Shown here piece by piece: positions 9,035 through 18,848 of a DNA stretch of 64,000 nucleotides; position 1 is the stretch's first letter, and each line of letters starts with the position of its first letter. The DNA lies in the NCBI RefSeq assembly GCF_025465995.1, contig NZ_JANLNY010000022.1, positions 124,001 to 188,000 of the forward strand, read 5' to 3'. Source of the stretch: Pseudomonas sp. 5P_3.1_Bac2 (GTDB lineage: Bacteria; Pseudomonadota; Gammaproteobacteria; Pseudomonadales; Pseudomonadaceae). A program made the translations under genes and the position numbers. The notes below the pieces were generated by a model that ran no database searches, had not been told where the DNA came from, and was given only the letters and a program-made list of their open reading frames with translations.

Positions 9035-10726
9035 ATGAGCAATGAATACGACTACATCATCATCGGCGCTGGCTCGGCCGGTAACGTGCTGGCCACCCGC
9101 CTGACCGAAGATGCCGGGGTCAGCGTGCTGCTGCTGGAAGCCGGCGGCCCGGATTATCGCTTTGATTTTCGCACCCAAATGCCCGCGGCCCTGGCTTACC
9201 CGCTACAAGGCCGGCGCTATAACTGGGCTTACCTGACCGACCCCGAGCCGCATATGAACAACCGCCGCATGGAATGCGGACGCGGTAAGGGCATTGGCGG
9301 CTCGTCGTTGATCAACGGCATGTGCTACATCCGTGGCAACGCCCTGGACTACGACGGCTGGGCGCAACTCAAAGGTCTGGAGAGCTGGAGTTATCTGGAC
9401 TGCCTGCCGTATTTCCGCAAAGCCGAAACCCGCGATATCGGCCCTAATCCGTACCACGGCGGCGACGGCCCGGTCAGCGTGACCACGCCGAAGAACGGCA
9501 ACAACCCGCTGTTCCACGCCATGGTCGAGGCCGGCGTGCAGGCCGGTTTCCCGCGCACCGACGACCTCAACGGTTTCCAGCAAGAAGGCTTCGGCCCGAT
9601 GGACCGCACCGTCACCCCAGAAGGCCGCCGCGCCGCCACGGGCCGTGGTTATCTGGATCAGGCCCGGCAGCGGCCTAACCTGACCATCGTGCCCCACGCC
9701 CTCACCGACCGCATTCTGTTCACTGACAAGCGCGCCACTGGGGTCAGCTACCTGCTTGGCGCCAGCAATCAACCCCACGAGGCCCGTGCGCGCCGTGAAG
9801 TGCTGCTGTGCGGCGGCGCCATCGCCTCGCCGCAAATTCTCCAGCGCTCAGGCGTCGGTCCCGCGGAGTTGCTGCGCAGCCTGGAGATTCCCGTGGTCCA
9901 CGACCTGCCAGGGGTTGGCCAGAACCTGCAGGATCACCTTGAGCTGTACCTGCAATACGCCTGCACCCAGCCGGTATCGATTTATCCGGCCACCAAATGG
10001 TGGAACCAGCCGGCGATTGGCGCGCAGTGGCTGTTCTTCGGCAGCGGTTTGGGCGCCAGCAACCAGTTTGAGGCCGGCGGTTTTATCCGCAGCCGCGAAG
10101 AGTTCAAGTGGCCGAATATCCAGTATCACTTCCTGCCGGTCGCGATTAACTACAACGGCAGCAAGGGCGTGCAGGAGCACGGTTTCCAGGCGCACATGGG
10201 CTCCATGCGCTCGCCGAGCCGGGGGCGCATTGAGGTCAAATCCAAAGACCCGCGGCAAGACCCCAGCATCCTCTTCAACTACATGGCCACCGAGCAGGAC
10301 TGGCAAGAGTTCCGCGACGGCATCCGCATCACCCGCGAGATCATGGCCCAGGCCGCGCTCGATCCTTACCGTGGCCGCGAGATCAGCCCCGGTGCCCAGG
10401 TGCAAACCGATGCCGAGCTGGACGCGTTTATCCGCGAGCACGCCGAAACGGCCTATCACCCGTCCTGCTCATGCAAGATGGGTGAAGACGACATGGCCGT
10501 GGTCGATGCTCAAGGCCGCGTACACGGCATGCAGGGCTTGCGCGTGGTGGATGCGTCGATCATGCCGATCATCACCACCGGCAACCTCAACGCGCCAACG
10601 ATCATGATCGCCGAGAAAATCGCCGATCAAATCCGTGGTCGCACACCCCTGCCGCGCAGCACCGCGCCCTACTACGTGGCCAACGGCGCTCCGGTGCGCG
10701 GCACCCCGCAGCGCCAGGCCAAGTAG
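9035..10726 (+). CDS. betA: Choline dehydrogenase BetA
   Basis: A 563-residue GMC-family flavoprotein that oxidises choline to betaine aldehyde at the inner membrane. The N-terminal FAD motif is [13 protein letters not shown] (about residues 7-19), the second GMC signature lies in [18 protein letters not shown], and the C-terminal active-site region contains [12 protein letters not shown] with the catalytic His. Start ATG at 9035 has AGAGG 7 bases upstream; a TTG six bases earlier is a less likely start. It is the last gene of betBA and is followed by a hairpin. Confidence 0.96.
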   Translation: MSNEYDYIIIGAGSAGNVLATRLTEDAGVSVLLLEAGGPDYRFDFRTQMPAALAYPLQGRRYNWAYLTDPEPHMNNRRMECGRGKGIGGSSLINGMCYIRGNALDYDGWAQLKGLESWSYLDCLPYFRKAETRDIGPNPYHGGDGPVSVTTPKNGNNPLFHAMVEAGVQAGFPRTDDLNGFQQEGFGPMDRTVTPEGRRAATGRGYLDQARQRPNLTIVPHALTDRILFTDKRATGVSYLLGASNQPHEARARREVLLCGGAIASPQILQRSGVGPAELLRSLEIPVVHDLPGVGQNLQDHLELYLQYACTQPVSIYPATKWWNQPAIGAQWLFFGSGLGASNQFEAGGFIRSREEFKWPNIQYHFLPVAINYNGSKGVQEHGFQAHMGSMRSPSRGRIEVKSKDPRQDPSILFNYMATEQDWQEFRDGIRITREIMAQAALDPYRGREISPGAQVQTDAELDAFIREHAETAYHPSCSCKMGEDDMAVVDAQGRVHGMQGLRVVDASIMPIITTGNLNAPTIMIAEKIADQIRGRTPLPRSTAPYYVANGAPVRGTPQRQAK

Positions 10727-10733
10727 GTCATGG

Positions 10734-10759
10734 CCCGTAGCCACCCCAGTGGCTGCGGG
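10734..10759 (+). terminator. Hairpin after betA, possible terminator
   Basis: CCCGTAGCCAC / GTGGCTGCGGG forms an 11-base-pair stem with one wobble pair and a CCCA loop, 8 bases after the betA stop. There is no T-run after it, so termination strength is uncertain. Confidence 0.45.
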
Positions 10760-10913
10760 TTGCCCTGCAGCGCCAATTCCCGTCAGGTTCAGTCGCCGGT
10801 TAGCCGGTCACGCGCATCTGCGTCTTGAAGCCTTGGCCCAAGCGCGTCGATAATGTGCAGTTTTCAACCAGCGCCATTGTGCGCCGCCGTTTCCACGGCC
10901 GACTGAGCAGACC

Positions 10914-12653
10914 ATGAAAGACAACATTCGCCACCTGATCCAGCAAGCCCTGACCCGTCTCACCGCTGAAGGCGTGCTGCCTGAAGGCTTGAGCCCGGCC
11001 ATCCAGGTGGAGAACACCAAGGATAAAACCCACGGCGACTTCGCCAGCAACATCGCCATGATGCTGAGCAAGCAAGCCGCGATGAAGCCCCGCGACCTGG
11101 CCGAAAAACTCATCGCGGCGCTGCCAGCCGATGCGCAGATCAGCAAAGTTGAGATCGCCGGTCCCGGTTTCCTTAACTTCTACCAGAACACCCAAGCCCT
11201 GGCCGCACGCCTGGATAGCTTCCTCGCCGACGCGCAATTGGGCGTGCGCAAGGCTGGCCCGGCGCAAACCGTGGTGGTCGACCTGTCCTCGCCGAACCTG
11301 GCCAAGGAAATGCACGTTGGCCACCTGCGCTCCACCATCATCGGTGACGGCGTGGCGCGGGTGCTGGAGTTCTTGGGCGACAAGGTGATCCGGCAGAACC
11401 ATGTCGGCGACTGGGGCACCCAGTTCGGCATGCTGCTGGCTTTTATGGAGGCCAACCCGGCCGCCGCCGAAAGCGAGCTGGCGGATCTGGAAGGCTTTTA
11501 CCGCGCCGCCAAAAAATGCTTCGACGACTCCCCGGAGTTCGCCGACCGCGCCCGCGAATTAGTCGTGCTGCTGCAAGCCGGTGATGAGCAGTGCCTGGAC
11601 CTGTGGCACCGCTTTAACGATATTTCCCTGTCGCACTGCCAGAAGGTCTATGACCTGCTCGGGGTTAAGCTGTCGATGGCCGACGTCAAAGGTGAAAGCG
11701 CCTATAACGCCGACCTGCCAGGCATCGTTGCGGCCCTGCGTGACAAAGGCCTGCTCACCGAAGATAACGGTGCGCAGTGCGTGTTCCTGGACGAATTCAA
11801 AAACGCCGAAGGCAATCCGCTGCCGGTGATCGTGCAAAAAGCCGGCGGTGGTTACCTCTACTCCACCACCGACCTGGCTGCCATGCGTTATCGCAGCCAG
11901 CAACTGCACGCGGACCGCTCGCTGTATTTCGTTGACCAACGCCAGGCCCTGCACTTCCAGATGGTCTTTGAAGTGGCGCGCCGGGCCGGCTTCGTGCATC
12001 CAGAGATGCAACTGGAGCACATGGGCTTCGGCACCATGAATGGCGCCGATGGCCGTCCGTTCAAGACCCGCGACGGCGGTACGGTCAAACTGATCGACCT
12101 GCTGATCGAGGCGCAAGAACGCGCCTACGTCTTGGTTAAGGGCAAGAACACGGATCTCGCCGAAGACGAGCTGCGCCAGATCGCCCGTTCGGTGGGTATC
12201 GCGTCGGTGAAATACGCCGACCTGTCCAAGCACCGCACCAGCGACTACAGCTTTAACTTCGAGCATATGCTCAGCTTCGAGGGCAACACCGCGCCGTACC
12301 TGCTCTACGCCTACACCCGGGTAGCCAGCGTGTTCCGCAAGCTGGGCAAGGGTTACGAGCAGATCGACGGCCAGCTGAACCTGCAAGCTGCGCAAGAAAT
12401 CGAGCTGGCCGGCAAGCTGGCACAGTTCAGCGAAGTGCTCAATGGTGTCGCCGATAAAGGTGTACCGCACCTGCTTTGCGCCTACCTCTACGACCTGGCT
12501 GGGCTGTTCTCCAGCTTCTACGAACACTGTCCGATCCTCAGCGCTGAAGATCCTGCTACGCAAAACAGCCGCCTGCGCCTCGCCGCGCTGACCGGTCGCA
12601 CGCTCAAGCAAGGCCTTGAATTGCTCGGTCTGGATACCTTGGAGCGCATGTAA
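10914..12653 (+). CDS. argS: Arginyl-tRNA synthetase
   Basis: A 579-residue class I aminoacyl-tRNA synthetase. It has the N-terminal additional domain of ArgRS (residues 1-90), the class I signature HVGH at 134-137 within [16 protein letters not shown], and the C-terminal DALR anticodon-binding domain with the [16 protein letters not shown] ending and a terminal Met typical of ArgRS. As in many ArgRS there is no obvious canonical KMSKS. It charges tRNA-Arg in the cytoplasm. Its stop is immediately followed by the GTG start of the SPOR gene (no gap), so the two are co-transcribed. Confidence 0.97.
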   Translation: MKDNIRHLIQQALTRLTAEGVLPEGLSPAIQVENTKDKTHGDFASNIAMMLSKQAAMKPRDLAEKLIAALPADAQISKVEIAGPGFLNFYQNTQALAARLDSFLADAQLGVRKAGPAQTVVVDLSSPNLAKEMHVGHLRSTIIGDGVARVLEFLGDKVIRQNHVGDWGTQFGMLLAFMEANPAAAESELADLEGFYRAAKKCFDDSPEFADRARELVVLLQAGDEQCLDLWHRFNDISLSHCQKVYDLLGVKLSMADVKGESAYNADLPGIVAALRDKGLLTEDNGAQCVFLDEFKNAEGNPLPVIVQKAGGGYLYSTTDLAAMRYRSQQLHADRSLYFVDQRQALHFQMVFEVARRAGFVHPEMQLEHMGFGTMNGADGRPFKTRDGGTVKLIDLLIEAQERAYVLVKGKNTDLAEDELRQIARSVGIASVKYADLSKHRTSDYSFNFEHMLSFEGNTAPYLLYAYTRVASVFRKLGKGYEQIDGQLNLQAAQEIELAGKLAQFSEVLNGVADKGVPHLLCAYLYDLAGLFSSFYEHCPILSAEDPATQNSRLRLAALTGRTLKQGLELLGLDTLERM

Positions 12654-13343
12654 GTGGCCGCCAAGAAAAAACCAGCACCCAAGCGCGGCGCCAGCCGCTA
12701 TCAAGCGCCGGCCAAAAAACCCGTGCCAGGCTGGTTTTGGCTGGTCTGCGGGCTAGTCATCGGCGGCTTTATGGTGTTCTTGTTCAGCCTTGAGCCGGGC
12801 AAGGGCGACATCAAGCGTGATCGTGGTGAGCAAGCCGGCAACAAGGCACCGAACAAGGTGACCGAGAAGCCTAAGCCAGCTGAGCCGGCTAAGCCTAAGT
12901 ACGACTTCTACACCTTGCTGCCGGAGTCGGAAGTGATCCTGCCGCCGCAGGCCATCGAACCCACGCCGCCACCTAAGCCGCCGGAGCAAAAACCGGTGAC
13001 GCCGGAGGAAGCCGCGAAGATCGACGCCGCCCGTGCCGAAGCCCTGCTGAACGGCAAGGAGCCGCCACCGGCGCCCACCGTGGTAGCCAAAGGCCCGCTG
13101 ACTTCGCAGTTCTTCCTCCAGGCCGGCTCGTTCCGCCGCAAGGACGACGCCAACAGCCTGCGCGCGCAGATCATACTGCTCGGGCAGAACGTGCAAGTGG
13201 AGTCTGGCACGGTGCGTGATGAAACCTGGTACCGGGTGTTAGTCGGCCCCTTCGCCAGCCGCGAGCAACTGGGCAGTGCGCAAAAGAACCTGGCGTCCCA
13301 CGGCTACAGTAACTTGCTGTTACAGCAGCGCCAGGTCCAGTAA
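12654..13343 (+). CDS. SPOR-domain membrane protein (FtsN-like)
   Basis: A 229-residue bitopic inner-membrane protein: short Lys/Pro-rich cytoplasmic tail, one membrane segment around residues 25-44 (WFWLVCGLVIGGFMVFLF), a long Pro/Lys-rich periplasmic linker, and a C-terminal SPOR domain from about residue 148 (FFLQAGSFRRKDDANSLRAQ). SPOR domains bind denuded septal peptidoglycan, so a role in cell division is likely, like FtsN. Start is a GTG directly after the argS stop; this argS-SPOR-hslV order is conserved in Pseudomonas. Confidence 0.88.
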   Translation: MAAKKKPAPKRGASRYQAPAKKPVPGWFWLVCGLVIGGFMVFLFSLEPGKGDIKRDRGEQAGNKAPNKVTEKPKPAEPAKPKYDFYTLLPESEVILPPQAIEPTPPPKPPEQKPVTPEEAAKIDAARAEALLNGKEPPPAPTVVAKGPLTSQFFLQAGSFRRKDDANSLRAQIILLGQNVQVESGTVRDETWYRVLVGPFASREQLGSAQKNLASHGYSNLLLQQRQVQ

Positions 13344-13409
13344 CCCCGCGACTTTTCAGGCCTGGGCCAATCCTGCATGACTATTTGTCGGCTGGATTCG
13401 GCCTGGGGC

Positions 13410-13435
13410 TTGAAGCCGGCGCCAAGCGCCCCCAC
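13410..13435 (+). promoter_or_regulatory. Probable heat-shock (sigma-32) promoter of hslVU
   Basis: CTTGAA at 13410-13415 and CCCCCA at 13430-13435 are separated by 14 bases, close to the sigma-32 consensus (CTTGAAA, then CCCCAT after 11-16 bases). The site lies about 50 bases before the hslV start. HslVU is a known heat-shock operon, which supports the reading. Confidence 0.6.
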
Positions 13436-13481
13436 TTCATCGGCATTAGGCATTTTCGCCTCGCTGCATGGAGACTCCCCC

Positions 13482-14012
13482 TTGACCACCATCGTTTCAG
13501 TTCGTCGTAATGGCAAAGTCGTTATGGGCGGCGACGGCCAGGTGTCCCTCGGCAACACCGTGATGAAAGGCAACGCGAAGAAAGTTCGGCGCCTCTATCA
13601 CGGCCAAGTGTTGGCTGGCTTTGCCGGCGCTACCGCGGATGCCTTTACCCTGTTTGAGCGCTTTGAAGGCCAGCTGGAAAAACACCAGGGCCACCTCGTG
13701 CGCGCTGCCGTAGAACTGGCCAAAGACTGGCGCACTGACCGCTCCCTGAGTCGCCTGGAAGCTATGTTGGCGGTGGCCAACAAAGACGCGTCCCTGATCA
13801 TCACCGGTAACGGCGACGTCGTCGAACCTGAGCATGGCCTGATCGCCATGGGCTCCGGCGGCGGCTTCGCCCAAGCGGCGGCCATGGCCCTGTTGCAAAA
13901 GACTGAGCTGGGCGCCCGCGAAATTACCGAAGCGGCATTGAACATTGCCGGCTCGATCTGTGTCTTCACCAATCAGAACCTGACTATTGAGGAAGAAGAC
14001 TGCGCGCAATAA
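13482..14012 (+). CDS. hslV: ATP-dependent protease peptidase subunit HslV
   Basis: A 176-residue proteasome-like peptidase, the same length as Escherichia coli HslV. The start is a TTG at 13482 with GGAG 8 bases upstream; this places the catalytic Thr directly after the initiator Met ([11 protein letters not shown]), as required for an N-terminal nucleophile exposed by Met removal. Any longer start would bury that Thr. Motifs [14 protein letters not shown] and GNGDVVEPE are family signatures. It forms a double hexamer capped by HslU and degrades unfolded proteins in the cytoplasm. hslU follows after 25 bases. Confidence 0.97.
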   Translation: MTTIVSVRRNGKVVMGGDGQVSLGNTVMKGNAKKVRRLYHGQVLAGFAGATADAFTLFERFEGQLEKHQGHLVRAAVELAKDWRTDRSLSRLEAMLAVANKDASLIITGNGDVVEPEHGLIAMGSGGGFAQAAAMALLQKTELGAREITEAALNIAGSICVFTNQNLTIEEEDCAQ

Positions 14013-14037
14013 GCGCCGTCTCTTCGGAGTACCCTGC

Positions 14038-15375
14038 ATGTCTATGACGCCCCGCGAGATCGTTCACGAACTCAATCGCCATATCATCGGCCAGGACGAT
14101 GCCAAGCGCGCTGTCGCCATCGCCCTGCGTAACCGTTGGCGGCGTATGCAACTGCCGGCCGAATTGCGCGCCGAAGTCACGCCGAAAAACATCCTGATGA
14201 TTGGCCCAACCGGCGTCGGCAAGACCGAAATTGCCCGGCGCCTGGCCAAGCTGGCCAACGCCCCCTTTATCAAAGTCGAAGCGACCAAGTTCACCGAAGT
14301 CGGCTATGTCGGCCGCGACGTGGAGTCGATCATCCGCGACCTGGCAGATGCGGCGATCAAGATGCTGCGTGAGCAGGAAATCGTCAAAGTCCGTCACCGC
14401 GCGGAAGATGCCGCCGAAGACCGCATCCTCGACGCCCTGCTGCCGCCGGCGCGCACCTTCGGTGACGAAGCCAGCACGCCGAGCGATAGCAACACCCGCC
14501 AGCTGTTCCGCAAGCGCCTGCGCGAAGGTCAGCTGGACGATAAAGAAATCGACGTAGAAGTGGCTGACAGCCCAGTGGGCGTGGAAATCATGACCCCACC
14601 GGGCATGGAAGAAATGACCAGCCAGCTGCAAAACCTGTTCGCCAACATGGGCAAGGGCAAGACCAAAAGCCGCAAGCTGAAGGTCAAAGACGCCTTGAAA
14701 ATGATCCGCGATGAAGAGGCCGTGCGCCTGGTCAACGAGGAGGAGCTTAAGGCTCAAGCCCTGGAAGCGGTTGAGCAGCACGGCATCGTGTTTATCGACG
14801 AGATCGACAAAGTGGCCAAGCGCGCCAACGCCGGCGGCGCCGATGTGTCCCGTGAAGGCGTGCAGCGCGACCTGCTGCCACTGATCGAAGGCTGCACCGT
14901 GACCACCAAGCTGGGCACGGTAAAAACCGACCACATCCTGTTTATTGCCTCCGGTGCCTTCCACCTGAGCAAGCCGAGTGATCTGGTGCCGGAGCTGCAA
15001 GGCCGCCTGCCGATTCGCGTTGAACTCAAGGCCCTGTCGCCACAAGACTTCGAGCGCATCCTGAGCGAGCCACATGCGTCGCTCACCGAGCAATACGCGG
15101 CGCTGCTCAACACCGAAGGCCTGGGCATCGAGTTTGTCCCGGAAGGCATCAAGCGCATCGCCGAGATTGCCTGGCAGGTTAACGAGAAGACCGAGAATAT
15201 CGGTGCCCGTCGCCTGCACACCCTGCTGGAGCGCCTGCTGGAGGAAGTCTCGTTCAGCGCCGGTGATCTGGCTGGCCAGCAAAACGGCACGCCCATCGTG
15301 ATCGACGCCGCTTACGTCAACAGCCACCTCGGCGAGCTGGCGCAAGACGAAGACCTTTCGCGCTACATCCTCTAA
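14038..15375 (+). CDS. hslU: ATP-dependent protease ATPase subunit HslU
   Basis: A 445-residue AAA+ unfoldase that feeds substrates to HslV. It begins [20 protein letters not shown], has Walker A GPTGVGKT at 56-63, the pore loop GYVGRDVE soon after (about 91-98), Walker [10 protein letters not shown] near residue 255, the I-domain between, and a C-terminal ...DLSRYIL end that docks into HslV. The start at 14038 matches the family; an upstream in-frame extension overlaps hslV and is rejected. Second gene of the hslVU operon. Confidence 0.97.
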   Translation: MSMTPREIVHELNRHIIGQDDAKRAVAIALRNRWRRMQLPAELRAEVTPKNILMIGPTGVGKTEIARRLAKLANAPFIKVEATKFTEVGYVGRDVESIIRDLADAAIKMLREQEIVKVRHRAEDAAEDRILDALLPPARTFGDEASTPSDSNTRQLFRKRLREGQLDDKEIDVEVADSPVGVEIMTPPGMEEMTSQLQNLFANMGKGKTKSRKLKVKDALKMIRDEEAVRLVNEEELKAQALEAVEQHGIVFIDEIDKVAKRANAGGADVSREGVQRDLLPLIEGCTVTTKLGTVKTDHILFIASGAFHLSKPSDLVPELQGRLPIRVELKALSPQDFERILSEPHASLTEQYAALLNTEGLGIEFVPEGIKRIAEIAWQVNEKTENIGARRLHTLLERLLEEVSFSAGDLAGQQNGTPIVIDAAYVNSHLGELAQDEDLSRYIL

Positions 15376-15438
15376 TCAGCCACCGCAGGCCTGGCCGCAG
15401 CGCGCGCCAGGCCTAGCGGCCTCATGTGGTGCACGGCC

Positions 15439-15810
15439 ATGCGAATTCCCAGCGCGATCAAACTGCACAAAGCCTCCAAGACTTTAGAACTGCACTACGG
15501 CGCCGAGCAGTACAGCCTGCCCGCCGAGTTTCTGCGGGTGCATTCACCCTCAGCGGAAGTGCAGGGCCACGGCAACCCCATCCTCCAGTTCGGCAAGCTC
15601 GGCGTGGCCTTGACCCAGGTTGAACCGGCCGGCAACTACGCCTTGAAACTGACCTTTGATGACGGCCACGACAGCGGCCTGTTCACCTGGGATTACCTCG
15701 AACAACTGGCCCTGCGCCAAACTGAGCTGTGGCAAGACTACCTGGCCGAGCTTGCCAGTGCCGGCAAATCCCGCGACCCGAACGAAAGCGTGGTCAAACT
15801 GCTGCTGTAA
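15439..15810 (+). CDS. DUF971 family protein
   Basis: A 123-residue protein with the DUF971 (gamma-butyrobetaine hydroxylase N-terminal-like) fold: PSAIKLHKASKTLELHYG at the start, LRVHSPSAEVQGHG, and TFDDGHDSGLFTWDYLE with Asp and His residues that could bind metal. No catalytic role is established. The ATG at 15439 is chosen because homologues begin MRIPxAIKL; another in-frame ATG lies 15 bases earlier. The gene stands between hslU and phaC1 as in other Pseudomonas. Confidence 0.8.
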   Translation: MRIPSAIKLHKASKTLELHYGAEQYSLPAEFLRVHSPSAEVQGHGNPILQFGKLGVALTQVEPAGNYALKLTFDDGHDSGLFTWDYLEQLALRQTELWQDYLAELASAGKSRDPNESVVKLLL

Positions 15811-16117
15811 ATTTTCCGCTCACTTTCCTCGCCGCTTTACCCCGCAGCTAAGCGGCGATGCGTCTACTGCCGTGCTTGTAAGTTAGAGCGCATTTTCTAA
15901 TTTGCTTTTGCATACTGCCTGCACGTTCGATCCTGTTCGCCGCCATCTTGCACATTTTGGCAAACTCGGGTAACCAAGTACCTTGTGACTTTTCATGCTG
16001 CGGGTTGACCCAGCAACGCGCTACATCCGGCCTGTGCCGCATCTAGCCATGGAGTCCCTGCGCCACCCGAACGCAAACCACACGCCGCTATTCGTCCAGG
16101 ACAATGGAGCGTTGTAG
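15811..16117 (+). promoter_or_regulatory. Intergenic region upstream of phaC1
   Basis: 307 bases without a gene. Near its start is a hairpin (CGCCGCTT / AAGCGGCG, 15830-15857) that may end the hslVU/DUF971 transcript but has no T-run. The rest should carry the phaC1 promoter; the stretch around 15885-15915 is A+T-rich, but I cannot fix -35/-10 boxes with confidence. A GGAG ribosome site lies just before the phaC1 start. Confidence 0.4.
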
Positions 16118-17797
16118 ATGACCGATAAAAATAATGACGACCTGAAACACCAAGCCTCCGAAAACACCCTGGGCCTTAACCCAGTGATAGGCATCCGCGG
16201 TAAAGACTTACTCACCTCCGCGCGCATCGTCCTCAAGCAAGCCATCAAGCAACCCCTGCACAGCGTCAAGCACATCGCCCATTTCGGCATGGAAGTAAAA
16301 AACGTCCTGCTCGGCCAATCCGAACTCAGCCCGGCCGAAGGCGACCGCCGCTTTAGCGATCCGGCGTGGAGCCAAAACCCGCTGTATAAGCGTTATCTGC
16401 AGACCTACCTGGCCTGGCGCAAAGAGCTGCATGACTGGGTTGAGCACAGCAACCTGTCCGAGCAAGACGCCAGCCGTGGCCACTTCGTGATCAACTTGAT
16501 GACCGAAGCGATGGCGCCGAGCAACAGCATGGCCAACCCGGCGGCGGTTAAACGCTTCTTTGAAACCGGCGGCAAGAGCGTGCTCGACGGCCTCTCCCAC
16601 TTGGCCAAGGACATCGTGCACAACGGCGGCATGCCCAGCCAGGTCAACATGAACGCCTTCGAGGTCGGCAAGAACGTCGCCACCAGCGACGGCGCAGTGA
16701 TCTTCCGCAACGACCTACTGGAGCTGATCCACTACCAGCCCATCACCGAGCAAGTGCATGCGCGCCCGCTGCTGGTGGTGCCGCCGCAAATCAACAAGTT
16801 CTACGTCTTCGACCTGTCGCCGGATAAAAGCGTGGCGCGCTTCCTGCTGCGCAACGGCGTGCAAACCTTTGTGGTGAGCTGGCGTAACCCGACCAAAGCG
16901 CACCGCGAGTGGGGCCTGTCGACCTATATCGAAGCCCTGAAAGAAGCCATCAACGTAGTCACCGCTGTCACCGGCAGCAAAGACATCAACATGCTCGGCG
17001 CCTGCTCCGGCGGCCTGACCACCGCCAGCCTGCTCGGCCATTACGCGGCGCTGGGCGAGCACAAAGTGAACGCCCTGACCCTGCTGGTCAGCGTGCTGGA
17101 TTACCGTTTAGAAACCGATGTGGCGCTGTTCGCCGACGAAAAAAGCCTGGAGCTGGCCAAGCGTCGTTCCTACCAGGCTGGGGTGCTGGAAGGCAGCGAC
17201 ATGGCCAAGGTGTTTGCCTGGATGCGGCCTAATGATTTGATCTGGAACTACTGGGTCAACAACTACCTGCTCGGCAATGAGCCGCCGGTGTTCGACATCC
17301 TCTACTGGAACAACGACACCACGCGCCTGCCCGCCGCTCTGCACGGAGAGTTTATCGAGATGTTCAAGACCAATCCGCTGGTGCGTCCAGGGGCTTTGGA
17401 AGTCTGCGGCACGCCGATTGATCTGCGCCAGGTCACCACCGACCTGTTCTGCGTCGCCGGCACCACCGATCACATCACGCCGTGGGAGTCCTGCTACAAA
17501 TCGGCACGCTTGTTTGGTGGCAAAGTGGAATTTGTTTTATCCAACAGCGGTCATATCCAGAGCATCCTCAACCCGCCAGGTAATCCCAAGGCGCGTTACA
17601 TGACCAACAGCGAGATGCCGGCTGACCCCAAAGCCTGGCAAGCCAGCTCAACCAAGAAGGCGGATTCCTGGTGGTTGCACTGGCAAAGCTGGTTGGCCGA
17701 GCGCTCGGGTGAATTGAAAAAAGCCCCCCGGCACTTAGGCAATAAAAAATACCCCGCAGGCGAGGCGGCTCCCGGCACCTATGTCCACGAGCGTTGA
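16118..17797 (+). CDS. phaC1: Class II poly(3-hydroxyalkanoate) synthase 1
   Basis: A 559-residue medium-chain-length PHA polymerase, standard length for Pseudomonas PhaC1. It joins (R)-3-hydroxyacyl-CoA monomers into polyester at the granule surface. The lipase-like box has the catalytic Cys296 in LGACSGG; the other triad members are the Asp in GTTDHITPW (about 451) and the His in NSGHIQSI (about 479). It opens the phaC1-phaZ-phaC2-phaD locus. The region between phaC1 and phaZ is 148 bases. Strongly similar to phaC2 throughout, consistent with an old duplication. Confidence 0.97.
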   Translation: MTDKNNDDLKHQASENTLGLNPVIGIRGKDLLTSARIVLKQAIKQPLHSVKHIAHFGMEVKNVLLGQSELSPAEGDRRFSDPAWSQNPLYKRYLQTYLAWRKELHDWVEHSNLSEQDASRGHFVINLMTEAMAPSNSMANPAAVKRFFETGGKSVLDGLSHLAKDIVHNGGMPSQVNMNAFEVGKNVATSDGAVIFRNDLLELIHYQPITEQVHARPLLVVPPQINKFYVFDLSPDKSVARFLLRNGVQTFVVSWRNPTKAHREWGLSTYIEALKEAINVVTAVTGSKDINMLGACSGGLTTASLLGHYAALGEHKVNALTLLVSVLDYRLETDVALFADEKSLELAKRRSYQAGVLEGSDMAKVFAWMRPNDLIWNYWVNNYLLGNEPPVFDILYWNNDTTRLPAALHGEFIEMFKTNPLVRPGALEVCGTPIDLRQVTTDLFCVAGTTDHITPWESCYKSARLFGGKVEFVLSNSGHIQSILNPPGNPKARYMTNSEMPADPKAWQASSTKKADSWWLHWQSWLAERSGELKKAPRHLGNKKYPAGEAAPGTYVHER

Positions 17798-17945
17798 TTA
17801 ACCGCGCAGTGCGCGCACATGCCCGTGACACAGGAGGTGTCACTACCAGCCCAACGACCTGGGCAGGTGAAGCAGGCACCGACCTACGCCCTGGCAAAGC
17901 GCTGGCCGGGCTGTACCCGTGATTTAACTAAACAGGGCTATGCGC

Positions 17946-18800
17946 ATGTCGCTACCATTTGAGTTTCGCACCATCGAGCTGGATGGCCAGACCATCCGCA
18001 CGGCTGTGCGCCCCGGCACCGGCGAGATGACGCCGCTGCTGATTTTCAATGGCATCGGTGCCAACCTAGAACTGGTCATGCCCTTTGTCCGTGCACTGGA
18101 CCCGAACTTGGAAGTGATCGCCTTCGACGTCCCTGGCGTCGGCGGCTCCTCCACCCCCAACACGCCTTATCGCTTCCCCAGCTTGGCCAAGCTGGCGGCG
18201 CGCATGCTCGATTATCTGGACTACGGCCAGGTCAACGCCATCGGCGTGTCCTGGGGTGGTGCACTGGCTCAGCAGTTTGCCCACGATTACCCCGAGCGCT
18301 GCAAAAAACTGATTCTCGCCGCCACCTCTGCCGGCGCCGTGATGCTGCCGGGCAAGCCTAAGGTGCTGTGGCGGATGGCCAGTCCCAGGCGCTATATCCA
18401 ACCCTCCTATGGCGTGGAAATTGCTCCGGATATTTACGGCGGAGCGTTTCGCCGCGACCCCAAACTGGCGCTGTCCCATGCCAGCAAGGTGCGTTCTGGC
18501 GGCAAGCTGGGCTACTACTGGCAACTCTTCGCTGGCTTAGGCTGGACCAGCATCCACTGGCTGCACAAGATCAAGCAGCCAACCCTGGTGCTGGCCGGTG
18601 ATGACGATCCACTGATTCCGCTGGTGAACATGCGCATGCTGGCCTGGCGGATTCCCAACTCGGAATTACATGTGATCGATGACGGCCATCTGTTCTTGGT
18701 CACCCGCGCCGAAGCCGTGGCGCCGATCATCATGAAGTTCTTAGAGGAGGAGCGGCAACCTGCGGTGATGCACCCGCAGCCGCAAGCCGCACAAGGTTAG
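17946..18800 (+). CDS. phaZ: Intracellular PHA depolymerase PhaZ
   Basis: A 284-residue alpha/beta hydrolase that mobilises stored medium-chain PHA. The nucleophile is Ser102 in GVSWGG, the same position as in the characterised Pseudomonas putida enzyme; the acid lies in LAGDDDPLIP and the His in DDGHLF. The start at 17946 (MSLPFEFR) is preferred over an ATG six bases earlier because the AGGG ribosome site is then better spaced. Located between the two synthase genes, as always in class II PHA loci. Confidence 0.96.
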   Translation: MSLPFEFRTIELDGQTIRTAVRPGTGEMTPLLIFNGIGANLELVMPFVRALDPNLEVIAFDVPGVGGSSTPNTPYRFPSLAKLAARMLDYLDYGQVNAIGVSWGGALAQQFAHDYPERCKKLILAATSAGAVMLPGKPKVLWRMASPRRYIQPSYGVEIAPDIYGGAFRRDPKLALSHASKVRSGGKLGYYWQLFAGLGWTSIHWLHKIKQPTLVLAGDDDPLIPLVNMRMLAWRIPNSELHVIDDGHLFLVTRAEAVAPIIMKFLEEERQPAVMHPQPQAAQG

Positions 18801-18848
18801 TCACACGCAGTTGCGCAGCCTATTGGTTTGACCATGGAGTGTTGCCCT

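Noticed and set aside
11559..12704. A 381-codon minus-strand open frame over argS
   Set aside because: Shadow of argS caused by high GC; argS carries clear class I synthetase motifs.
13984..15345. A 453-codon open frame on the minus strand over hslU
   Set aside because: It is the mirror of the high-GC hslU gene; hslU has all AAA+ motifs and the antisense product matches no family.
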